From positions 1 to 5,738 of the forward strand of contig JANLPR010000187.1 in NCBI GenBank assembly GCA_031367345.1: 5,738 bases of DNA, in the 5' to 3' direction. Position 1 is the stretch's first letter, and each line of letters begins with the position of its first letter. Made by a program: the position numbers and the translations under genes. Positions 1-5,404 of the stretch are shown piece by piece. Under the pieces are notes generated by a model. The model did no database searches. It saw only the letters and a program-made list of their open reading frames with translations, and was not told the origin of the DNA. The stretch comes from JADKIH01 sp031367345 (GTDB taxonomy: Bacteria; Bacteroidota; Bacteroidia; AKYH767-A; 2013-40CM-41-45).

Positions 1-30
1 TTGAAGCGAGGAAGAAATACTGAACAGCGG
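1..30. repeat. 30-bp exact direct repeat, copy 1 (window edge)
   Basis: These first 30 bases recur without a mismatch at 5405-5434. Here they directly abut the larger repeat that starts at position 32. In the right flank the same 30 bases lie about 165 bp beyond the end of the larger repeat. The match may extend left beyond the window. An exact 30-bp match cannot be chance at this window size, so the two flanks share ancestry in more than one block. Function unknown. Confidence 0.85.
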
Positions 31-31
31 C

Positions 32-265
32 TATGGTCAGCAAATAAAATAAAGATTCATTTATCTAACAAAACACTTTTATTAATCTATGAGTACATCA
101 CTTTTTCGAGAATAAATTATTTATGAAGCAAAACTAATAAAAACTTCGATCAACAAATCAATACAAACCCCATTCAATTCCCATAATAAGCCACCACACC
201 ACCGAAGTTTCGTGCAACATTAACTTCATGTATGGTTGTACTGACTGCATGAAGTCTTAATTATT
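32..265. repeat. ~234-bp long direct repeat, copy 1 (left flank of gene block)
   Basis: Aligned by eye with 5009-5240, this segment is about 90% identical over its whole length with one 2-base gap, in the same orientation. The half nearest 265 is the better conserved, about 95%. The copy ends in a long hairpin (220-260). The similarity stops sharply after the ATTATT at 260-265: this copy continues AGCTGC, the other GAACGT. The first bases match the end of the tyrosine-recombinase remnant seen beside the other copy, so the repeat probably derives from a mobile element. No intact gene is visible inside. One 30-codon frame (158-250, minus) is open in both copies, but its differences look neutral. 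Confidence 0.9.
220..260. other. Conserved hairpin at the end of repeat copy 1
   Basis: The arms TTAACTTCATGTA (220-232) and TGCATGAAG plus TTAA (246-260) pair over 13 positions with one G-T wobble and a 2-base bulge (255-256). The loop is 13 bases (233-245). The same structure is kept at 5195-5235, where the bulge is GC rather than TC. It ends 5 bases from the repeat boundary. A hairpin just inside one end is the arrangement of the origin end (oriIS) of IS91-type rolling-circle elements. It could also terminate leftward transcription of the operon, although no T-run follows it. Confidence 0.65.
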
Positions 266-473
266 AGCTGCTGCCCTGCTGTTCAGCCGAAGCACCACTG
301 TTTGAAGTTCTGACACCATTTGTCCGAAGCACTCTACATTCATTGCCCCACTGTTGGAAGTCCGCACGAACCCTGTACTGCCGGTAGTGTTGGCTTGCAA
401 ACTCTTTTATTTTTTTCTGCGGTGGCATTGTGTGTTGAGAAAAATTAAAATGTGAGTGCAAATGCGTTGCCAT
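264..473 (-). CDS. Doubtful 69-residue ORF, unknown function
   Basis: An ATG at 471-473 opens 69 codons, 17 bases downstream of the yqhA stop on the same strand. The product is basic and polar, rich in Gln, Arg and Ser, with no membrane segment, signal peptide or motif I recognise. The reading frame is more GC-rich than the neighbouring genes. It contains degenerate internal DNA repeats: 287-295 resembles 324-332, and 293-312 resembles 345-364. Its stop lies exactly at the border of the long repeat. These features suggest a non-coding repetitive segment that happens to be open, more than a real gene. It could equally be a distal cistron of the operon. No homologue is recalled. Confidence 0.25.
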   Translation of the reverse strand: MATHLHSHFNFSQHTMPPQKKIKEFASQHYRQYRVRADFQQWGNECRVLRTNGVRTSNSGASAEQQGSS

Positions 474-490
474 TCGGAAGAAGAAATAAG

Positions 491-997
491 TTAATGTTTT
501 GGATTTAAAATTCTTTCAGACCACGCAAGCATAACGGAAGACAGCAGAAACACAACATGGATGATAACCTGCCACATTACATGTTCTGATTCATGACTTT
601 TAATATTTATGAATGTTATGAGAAGATGAATACCTGAAATGCCCACAAGCGCAACGGATAGCTTTACTTTTAATGTTCCGGCATCTATTTTTTGCAACCA
701 TTCTGGTTTGTCTTCGTGTTTGTCAATATCCAGTCGGCTTACAAATGTTGAATATCCACCAATGATAACCATGATAAGAAGGTTGGCTACCATTGTAATA
801 TCAACTAATGTGAGTATGCCAAGCATCAATTCTGTTTCGGTAATTTCATTGATGGTTATGCACAGGTGTATAAGTTCAATGATGTATTTATAGGCGTATA
901 ATAAACCGCCTACAATAAGCCCTGCATAAAGTGGTGCTTGCAGCCAACGGCTTGCGAAGATTATTTTTTCAAATGCTGATTCTATTTTGGTGCTCAT
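491..997 (-). CDS. yqhA: YqhA / UPF0114 family integral membrane protein
   Basis: At 168 residues this matches the usual length of the family (about 165). Hallmark segments are visible: ASRWLQAPLYAGL (15-27), a membrane stretch with DITMVANLLIMVIIGGY followed by FVSRLD (66-90), and KPEWLQKIDAGTLKVKLS (97-114). Three to four hydrophobic segments lie near 22-45, 58-82, 112-131 and 141-160. The family is conserved in bacteria and sits in the inner membrane; its biochemical role is not established. The ATG overlaps the stop of the DedA gene by 4 bases (ATGA arrangement), so the two are translationally coupled. It is the last well-supported gene of the leftward operon. Family assignment is confident; function is open. 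Confidence 0.9.
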   Translation of the reverse strand: MSTKIESAFEKIIFASRWLQAPLYAGLIVGGLLYAYKYIIELIHLCITINEITETELMLGILTLVDITMVANLLIMVIIGGYSTFVSRLDIDKHEDKPEWLQKIDAGTLKVKLSVALVGISGIHLLITFINIKSHESEHVMWQVIIHVVFLLSSVMLAWSERILNPKH

Positions 998-1623
998 GAT
1001 TTTTGCTTTTTAATTTTTAAATATCCCTTGATTAAAAAAAATGTTGTAACGAGAAAAATTCCGATTATGAAATATTCTAACTGATGAATTAGTTGTGGAA
1101 ATTTGTTGCCAAGAAAATATCCGATTGGAATGAGTGTCCAAACCCAAAGGAAAGCTCCAGTGATATTATATAGTTTGAATTTAAAAAAGTTCATGTCAAT
1201 AGTTCCTGCAAGTATTGGAACGAAGGTTCTGACAACAGGTAAGAAACGACCTGCTATTATTGATGCTCCACCGTATTTCTCGTAATAAAATTTTGTGGTT
1301 TCAAGGTGTCGTTTTTTGAAAAAGAAGGAATCTTCTTTAGCGAATAATTTTTTGCCAAAATATTTTCCTGAAATATATCCTGTGAGGTTTCCTAAAATGG
1401 CTACGCCTGTTACAGAAAAAAGTAAGAGGAAAATATTTATATCCAAATCATTTGTTCCGCATAATAAGCCGGCAGTAAATAAAAGTGTGTCGCCAGGAAA
1501 AAAGAATCCGAAAACAAATCCGGTTTCAATAAATATGATTATCAATAGAAGTGTTAACCCTCCGTAGTGAATTAGTTTTTGTGAGTCAAGTAACGAGCTG
1601 AAAAAATCTGAAATGTTTTCCAT
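994..1623 (-). CDS. DedA-family membrane protein
   Basis: This is a 209-residue DedA/SNARE-associated (VTT) protein of normal length. Visible motifs are IETGFVFGFFFPGD (32-45), GNLTGYISGKYFGKKLF (78-94) and GRFLPVVRTFVPILAG (125-140). Glu33, Asp45, Arg126 and Arg132 correspond by position in the motifs to the acidic and arginine residues essential in E. coli YqjA and YghB. Hydrophobic segments near 21-52, 61-83, 128-145, 151-171 and 181-200 fit the re-entrant and transmembrane topology. Family members are proton-driven transporters or lipid scramblases; several recycle undecaprenyl phosphate, and YqjA is needed at alkaline pH. The start lies 7 bases after the stop of the small membrane-protein gene, and the stop overlaps yqhA. 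Which substrate this member handles cannot be read from sequence. Confidence 0.93.
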   Translation of the reverse strand: MENISDFFSSLLDSQKLIHYGGLTLLLIIIFIETGFVFGFFFPGDTLLFTAGLLCGTNDLDINIFLLLFSVTGVAILGNLTGYISGKYFGKKLFAKEDSFFFKKRHLETTKFYYEKYGGASIIAGRFLPVVRTFVPILAGTIDMNFFKFKLYNITGAFLWVWTLIPIGYFLGNKFPQLIHQLEYFIIGIFLVTTFFLIKGYLKIKKQKS

Positions 1624-1630
1624 GTTTTTT

Positions 1631-1810
1631 TTAATTGAGTTGATGTGTTGTAATTTTATTTCGTCCTACTCTTCTGATTTTTACTATCAATAGTATTACG
1701 AGATGCAATGAAATCCAAAACACGGATGCAATGGCAACAAAAAATGCTGTTGCTACAATTATTATGACTGCAATTGTTGTGTAGAGTATGTTCGTTTTAT
1801 TGTGTTGCAT
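1631..1810 (-). CDS. Small membrane protein (59 aa) nested in the operon
   Basis: An ATG at 1808-1810, inside the last codons of the TerC gene in another frame, opens 59 codons ending TAA at 1631-1633. It fills almost the whole gap between TerC and DedA: a 14-base overlap upstream and 7 bases before the DedA ATG. The product has a short polar N-terminus (1-7), a very hydrophobic stretch over about residues 8-45 (one long or two short membrane helices around WISLH), and a basic tail containing KIRRVGRNK (44-52). By the positive-inside rule the tail should be cytoplasmic. The overlap suggests reinitiation after TerC. I recognise no family. Packing, hydrophobicity and charge pattern favour a real gene, perhaps an accessory subunit of TerC or DedA. 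Confidence 0.65.
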   Translation of the reverse strand: MQHNKTNILYTTIAVIIIVATAFFVAIASVFWISLHLVILLIVKIRRVGRNKITTHQLN

Positions 1811-2723
1811 GTTTCTTTTTAGAAATTAATGAAGCTGCAATGCTTGCAAGCAGAATGCTTACGACAGTAACAAGTGCATATTCAATTGGTATTTTGTAAA
1901 AATCAGAGACCACCATTTTCAAGCCAATGAATAATAAAATAAATGATAGTCCGATGTGCAAAAAGCGAAACATATTTATCATTCCTGCAAGTGCAAAATA
2001 GAGCGACCTTAAACCGAGAATGGCAAATACATTGGAAGTAAAAACAATAAATGTGTCGGTTGTTATTGCAAGAATTGCAGGGATGGAATCAACGGCAAAA
2101 ATTAAATCTGTAATTTCTACAAACACCAAAACAATAAATAGTGGTGTTGCTGCTAATACTCCATTTTGGATTTTCACAAAAAATTTGTCACCGTGATATT
2201 CGTTTGTTACGGGCAACATTTTTTTCACTAACCGAATAAGAGGATTCCTTTCGGGTTCAATTTTTTTGTCTTTCTGAAATAACATTTTTATTCCTGAAAA
2301 AATAATGATAGAACCGAACACATAAATAATCCAATGAAATTTAGTGATGAGAGCTACACCCGCGAAAATGAAAATCACTCTCATCACAAGCGCACCTAAA
2401 ATTCCCCAAAACAAAACTTTGTGCTGGTATTGGTGAGGCACATGGAAGTAGGAGAAAATTAAAATGAACACAAACAAATTATCTACACTCAACGATAATT
2501 CAATAATATATCCGGTGAGAAACTCAATTGATTTTTCGGGGCCTTTCCAGAAATAAACAAGCGCACTGAACAACATGGCAAGCCCAACCCAAACTACTGT
2601 CCATGCAAGCGATTCTTTGAATGAAACTGCATGTGTTTTCCGATGGAAAATTCCCAAATCAATTGCAAGCATCAAAATGACGAATGCAATGAAAGCAATC
2701 CAGAAATAGATTTCAGTTGTCAC
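1797..2723 (-). CDS. TerC/Alx-family integral membrane metal transporter
   Basis: The 308-residue product has the full TerC-family layout of about nine membrane segments in two similar halves. Diagnostic acidic motifs lie in the membrane: LAIDLGIF (19-26), ELSLSVDNLFVF (75-86), then VEITDLIFAVDSIPAI (202-217), which place Asp22, Glu75, Asp81, Glu203, Asp206 and Asp212 near the presumed metal path. A basic cytoplasmic loop lies near 151-185. Known members export Mn2+ (E. coli Alx, alkaline-inducible) or supply metal to secreted enzymes (Bacillus YceF and YkoY). The start is GTG (2721-2723), directly preceded in frame by TAA, so no earlier start exists. It lies 45 bases after the hibernation-factor gene, and its last codons overlap the small membrane-protein gene. 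Tellurite resistance, the old family name, is not implied. Confidence 0.93.
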   Translation of the reverse strand: MTTEIYFWIAFIAFVILMLAIDLGIFHRKTHAVSFKESLAWTVVWVGLAMLFSALVYFWKGPEKSIEFLTGYIIELSLSVDNLFVFILIFSYFHVPHQYQHKVLFWGILGALVMRVIFIFAGVALITKFHWIIYVFGSIIIFSGIKMLFQKDKKIEPERNPLIRLVKKMLPVTNEYHGDKFFVKIQNGVLAATPLFIVLVFVEITDLIFAVDSIPAILAITTDTFIVFTSNVFAILGLRSLYFALAGMINMFRFLHIGLSFILLFIGLKMVVSDFYKIPIEYALVTVVSILLASIAASLISKKKHATQ

Positions 2724-2768
2724 TTATTTGTTGTTGTGGCGTTACAAAATAATTTCAGCAAAACTGTT

Positions 2769-3107
2769 TTACTCATTATCGAAATATTTTATTTCGGTAA
2801 TGTTTTTTCTTTTACTAATTGATTTAGTTTTTAAATTTTCAATTTGTTTTTTGAGTGCCTTCACAACCTTTAAAGTTGCTTGTTCAAAAATTTCACTTCG
2901 GGAACGTGCCCACAAATCGTATCCGGAAATTACCAATTTTATCTGACACACTTTATTTTCTTTTGTGTGTGAATTATCAAGCCGAAGGAAAATTTCGCTG
3001 CCGAAAACTTGATTGTAAAAACGGACAGGTGCGTTTACTTTTTCGTAAACGAAATTATTTAGCTCCTGTTTATTGGTAAAGGCTATGGTTTGAATTTCTA
3101 CTTTCAT
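2769..3107 (-). CDS. Short HPF/RaiA-type ribosome hibernation factor
   Basis: The 112-residue product fits the single-domain HPF/YfiA (sigma-54 modulation) family: an N-terminal beta strand (MKVEIQTIAF), helix (NKQELNNFVYEKV), strands around SEIFLRLDN (37-45) and VCQIKLVISGYDLWAR (53-68), and a long C-terminal helix ending in a basic tail KTKSISKRKN. Such proteins bind the 30S decoding region and hold ribosomes inactive. There is no C-terminal dimerisation domain as in long HPF, so it is the short type. It lies 47 bases after the carbonic anhydrase stop and 45 before the TerC start, on the same strand. Having it in a membrane-protein operon suggests translation is damped in the same stress response. 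Divergence from E. coli HPF is large, so the assignment rests on layout more than on identities. Confidence 0.82.
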   Translation of the reverse strand: MKVEIQTIAFTNKQELNNFVYEKVNAPVRFYNQVFGSEIFLRLDNSHTKENKVCQIKLVISGYDLWARSRSEIFEQATLKVVKALKKQIENLKTKSISKRKNITEIKYFDNE

Positions 3108-3154
3108 AAAATTATTTTTAAATTTTGTCGTGAATACTGAAAATTTTTTATTTG

Positions 3155-3850
3155 CTAATCAATGAAACTGACTTTGCCAGAAGTGAGGTCGTAAAATGCG
3201 CCAACAATTTTCACACTTCCGTTTGTAACAAGCTCATTTATTACAGAGCTTTCTTTTAAAATATCTGCAATTGTCATTCTTACATTGTTCTTTGCAGTTT
3301 CGTCAAGCATTAAATCGGGATTGGATTTGTCGCCTGTGATAGCCGGTTTTATTTGATTTACTAGTTGTGTAAGGTTTCCTAATTCAGCATTATCAACTGC
3401 GCCTTTTACCGCACCGCATTTGTTGTGTCCCATAACGACAATAAGTTTTGTTCCTTTTACTTTGGTTGCAAATTCAATACTGCCTAAAATATTCGGGTCT
3501 TCAACATTACCTGCAACACGGGCAACAAAAATGTTTCCGATGCCTTGGTCAAAAATTATTTCAGGTGGAATACGGGAATCAAGACAAGAAAGTATTAAAG
3601 AGTGAGGATGCTGGTCTGCTTTTGTATGCTCAATCTGTTCCTGGTAATTGGTGTTTGTCAACTTGCCGTCAACGAACCGCTGATTTCCGTTTTTGAGTTC
3701 TGAAAGTGCGCCATCAGGTGTGATAATAGCCACTTGTTGATGTGTTTTAGCTTCGTTTTCTGCATTAGCAGTTACCGTTTTTTTTGGGCCGCAAGAAGCA
3801 AAGAGTATGCTTATCCAGAGTGCCGTTGTAGTGATTTTTATTTTTTTCAT
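3155..3850 (-). CDS. Exported beta-class carbonic anhydrase (lipoprotein)
   Basis: The 231-residue product converts CO2 and water to bicarbonate and a proton with zinc. Residues 1-20 form a lipoprotein signal: KK, a hydrophobic core and lipobox LFASC, so Cys20 would be lipidated and the enzyme would sit outside the cytoplasm. The catalytic domain spans about 43-231. SCLDSRIPPE gives zinc ligand Cys89 and the Asp91-Arg93 dyad; VVMGHNKCGAVKGA gives His142 and Cys145. All beta-class residues are present. After Cys20 there is GPKKT, with no acidic residue following as in Bacteroidetes surface-export signals, so an anchored periplasmic location is more likely. It is the first gene of the leftward operon, 123 bases from the divergent TetR gene. 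The leader has a TAAAA run repeated three times just before the ATG. Confidence 0.95.
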   Translation of the reverse strand: MKKIKITTTALWISILFASCGPKKTVTANAENEAKTHQQVAIITPDGALSELKNGNQRFVDGKLTNTNYQEQIEHTKADQHPHSLILSCLDSRIPPEIIFDQGIGNIFVARVAGNVEDPNILGSIEFATKVKGTKLIVVMGHNKCGAVKGAVDNAELGNLTQLVNQIKPAITGDKSNPDLMLDETAKNNVRMTIADILKESSVINELVTNGSVKIVGAFYDLTSGKVSFID

Positions 3851-3865
3851 TTTATTTTATTTTAT
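3851..3865 (-). promoter_or_regulatory. A-rich translation-initiation leader, TAAAA x3
   Basis: Reading leftward, three consecutive AATAA/TAAAA-type pentamers lie directly upstream of the carbonic anhydrase ATG. No Shine-Dalgarno GGAGG-like sequence is present. Bacteroidota commonly rely on A-rich, unstructured leaders, so this probably serves as the initiation region. A simple pentamer run can also change length by slippage, which would move the ATG relative to the promoter. Confidence 0.5.
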
Positions 3866-3875
3866 TGTGTTGTGG

Positions 3876-3904
3876 CAAAGATAGTAATAATATTTACAAA
3901 GATA
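3876..3904 (-). promoter_or_regulatory. Two candidate -7 elements for the leftward operon
   Basis: On the minus strand TATCTTTG occurs twice, at 3904-3897 and 3883-3876, exactly matching the Bacteroidota -7 consensus TAnnTTTG. Both are part of the 21-bp spaced repeat CAAAGATAGTA. The element nearer the gene would start RNA near 3869 and leave a leader of about 20 bases. No -33 TTG stands at the usual ~19-base spacing upstream of either, so the promoter may be weak or regulated. The overlap with the palindrome fits repression by the neighbouring TetR protein. Confidence 0.55.
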
Positions 3905-3915
3905 GTATTACTATC
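3876..3915. promoter_or_regulatory. Likely TetR operator: 15-bp palindrome within 21-bp spaced repeats
   Basis: GATAGTATTACTATC at 3901-3915 is a perfect inverted repeat around one central base. The element CAAAGATAGTA occurs at 3876-3886 and 3897-3907, exactly 21 bp apart, about two turns of the helix, so the left copy supplies a third half-site on the same DNA face. TetR proteins bind palindromes of this size as dimers. The position between the divergent regulator and operon, over the -7 elements, suggests repression of the operon and autoregulation. Binding by this particular regulator is inferred from position. Confidence 0.7.
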
Positions 3916-3929
3916 AAATAAATAATACT

Positions 3930-3937
3930 TACTTTCG
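3930..3937 (+). promoter_or_regulatory. Candidate -7 element for the tetR gene
   Basis: TACTTTCG differs from TAnnTTTG by one base and lies 36 bases upstream of the ATG at 3974, giving a leader of about 30 bases. No TTG is visible at -33; that area is occupied by the palindrome at 3901-3915, which would allow autoregulation. This is a weak call based on one motif. Confidence 0.35.
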
Positions 3938-3973
3938 CAAAGAATTGAAATTCACAACAAAATCATATGGCTT

Positions 3974-4660
3974 ATGGAATTATCGCTACAAATAAAAATG
4001 AACGAAAAACTTTTTGTTCGCAACCCTGAAGAAACAGAACTTGGAAGGGAAATTATATTGCACAGTATTGTTCTCATTCACAAAGCAGGGTTTGAATCTT
4101 TCACTTTTAAAAAGCTTGCTGAAAAAATCGGAACTACGGAAGCAGGCATTTATCGCTACTTTGAAAACAAGCACCGTTTGCTTGTTTACATTGTTTCGTG
4201 GTATTGGAGTTGGCTTGAATATAAGGTGATGGTGCATACCAATAATGTAAAGTCACCCGAAATAAAATTGAAAAAAACTATAGAGATACTCGCTACACAG
4301 GTTAAAGATGATGTGCAAACAAAGCATGTTGATGAAAAGTTGTTGCACGAAATTGTGAGGATGGAAGGGGCAAAAGCATATCTGACTAGACATGTAACAG
4401 ATGATAATAAGCAGCGGTTATTTAAACCTTACAAAGACCTTTGCGGCACGATTGCCACAATTATTTTAGAATGTAATCCAAAATATAAATATCCTCGTTC
4501 GCTGTCAAGCACTATAATTGAGATGGCGCACTATCAAAATTTTTTTATGAGAAATCTTCCTTCACTAACTGATTTTGGAAATGTAAAGGATGATAAGAAA
4601 GTAATCGGTTTTTTGGAAGATTTGGTTTTTGCTTCTTTGTTTTTGGTGAAGCGGAAATGA
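3974..4660 (+). CDS. TetR/AcrR-family transcriptional regulator
   Basis: The 228-residue product has an N-terminal TetR DNA-binding domain at about 25-72: a helix (GREIILHSIVLIHKAGF), then FTFKKLAEKIGTTEAGIYRYFENKHRLL, which contains the helix-turn-helix with the usual Tyr-x-Tyr-Phe and Lys-His end. The remaining ~155 residues are helical and rich in Trp and Tyr (SWYWSWLEY, 75-83) and would bind a ligand or dimerise; no ligand can be named. ATG at 3998 (residue 9) is an alternative start with a better A-rich leader. I kept 3974 because the residues before it (QIK-NEKLF) resemble what I recall of Bacteroidota homologues. It is divergent from the carbonic anhydrase operon and probably represses both at the shared palindrome. 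Confidence 0.92.
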   Translation: MELSLQIKMNEKLFVRNPEETELGREIILHSIVLIHKAGFESFTFKKLAEKIGTTEAGIYRYFENKHRLLVYIVSWYWSWLEYKVMVHTNNVKSPEIKLKKTIEILATQVKDDVQTKHVDEKLLHEIVRMEGAKAYLTRHVTDDNKQRLFKPYKDLCGTIATIILECNPKYKYPRSLSSTIIEMAHYQNFFMRNLPSLTDFGNVKDDKKVIGFLEDLVFASLFLVKRK

Positions 4661-4680
4661 TGCACCGAGGTCTTGTTCGC

Positions 4681-4710
4681 GTTAGATTGTTATGATAATT
4701 AAAATCTAAC
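4681..4710. other. 8-bp perfect inverted repeat downstream of tetR
   Basis: GTTAGATT (4681-4688) and AATCTAAC (4703-4710) are perfect inverted copies around a 14-base AT-rich loop, 20 bases after the tetR stop. No T-run follows on the plus strand, so it would be a poor intrinsic terminator. The right arm continues ATCTAACAAAAGAC, nearly identical to ATCTAACAAAACAC inside both long repeats (63-76 and 5040-5053). It may therefore be part of the mobile element, perhaps its other end. Confidence 0.45.
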
Positions 4711-4774
4711 AAAAGACAGCGAGTTGATAAAAGTGTCAAATGTTTGAAGTCGAACGAAGGGCTGCAAGTAGAGT

Positions 4775-5021
4775 TTGCTGGCAAATGTTGGAAATGACGA
4801 TTACCTTGGTAAACTCGCCGGTTCCGCTGCATCACCCCCTCGATCAATTTTTAAGCATACTGTGTATGGATTGCGTTTTTATTTTAAGCTGATAGGACCT
4901 CCCAAGCGATCTGTCGAACTTCCTTCTATTCGAGCTAATCACAAATTGCCCGGGAAAAATTTACAAATCGTTCATTAAAAAAACACTTGGCATACAAGCT
5001 GATATTGGTATGCGCAGCAAG
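4775..5021 (+). pseudogene. Remnant of a tyrosine recombinase/integrase (frameshifted)
   Basis: The frame from 4775 reads DDYLGKLAG (from 4799), then SIFKHTVYGLRFYFKLIG and VELPSIRANHKLP (to 4951). This resembles the end of the core-binding (SAM-like) domain and the start of the catalytic domain of a Bacteroidota tyrosine recombinase, where FKHTVYGLRFYFRL and LPS..KLPVVLS are usual. After KLP the match is lost and the frame stops at 4979. In another frame, 4983-5021 reads TLGIQADIGMRSK, compatible with the LGLIYGCGLRC segment that carries the first catalytic arginine. Nothing follows: most of the catalytic domain and the tyrosine are missing. It ends inside the long repeat. Such recombinases occur in IS91-like elements as well as phages and integrative elements. 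The identification rests on recalled family patterns. Confidence 0.6.
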
Positions 5022-5240
5022 AAAAATAAAGATTCATTTATCTAACAAAACACTTTTATTAAACTATCTGTTCATCACTTTTTCGAGAATAAAATATGTG
5101 AAGCAAAACTAATAAACGCTCGCATCAACAAATCAGTACAAACCCCATTCAATTCCCATAATAAGCCACCGCACCGCCGGAGTTTCGTGCAACATTAACT
5201 TCATGTATGGTTGTTCTGACTGCATGAAGGCTTAATTATT
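5009..5240. repeat. ~232-bp long direct repeat, copy 2 (right flank of gene block)
   Basis: This copy is about 90% identical by eye to 32-265 and in the same orientation. It begins within the recombinase remnant and ends with the conserved hairpin and ATTATT. The next four bases are GAAC, one of the tetranucleotides next to which IS91-type elements insert. The two copies bracket every gene from yqhA to tetR. Most differences in the well-conserved half are C/T transitions, consistent with neutral decay. Confidence 0.9.
5195..5235. other. Conserved hairpin at the end of repeat copy 2
   Basis: TTAACTTCATGTA (5195-5207) pairs with TGCATGAAG plus TTAA (5221-5235) around a 13-base loop, with a 2-base GC bulge at 5230-5231. 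Stem bases are identical to those of the left copy while one loop base and one bulge base differ, so the changes fall outside the paired bases. The repeat boundary is 5 bases further on. Confidence 0.65.
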
Positions 5241-5404
5241 GAACGTAGTTTCTTATTTTCATTAAACATATCACTGACCTTTCGTTTGAGACAGTCCGTT
5301 TCTTAGTTGCTTCCTACTTACCGGTTGATCGTTCGCTTAAAACGGTGAACCTTGAATGGTGGATTAGAAATAGCACTACACCAAACAAAGAATTTCCAAA
5401 TTGT

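Noticed and set aside
158..250. 30-codon minus-strand ORF open in both long repeats (also 5133-5225)
   Set aside because: Of five differences between the copies, four change the amino acid and four are C/T transitions. This looks like neutral decay, with no sign of protein selection.
1..265. CRISPR array or tandem repeat
   Set aside because: The repeats occur as two long copies about 5 kb apart, without regularly spaced short repeats.
3967..4029. Short ORF starting at the ATG just before tetR
   Set aside because: Only 20 codons in a different frame from tetR. It could be a leader peptide, but nothing in the sequence supports this.
4681..4710. GTTAGAT and ATCTAAC match integron attC core consensuses GTTRRRY and RYYYAAC
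   Set aside because: The order is inverted relative to an attC site (RYYYAAC should come first), the sites are too close, and no cassette array or other paired cores are visible.
4545..4847. Minus-strand ORF opposite the end of tetR
   Set aside because: Largely antisense to tetR and the recombinase remnant; low-complexity basic product with no family resemblance.
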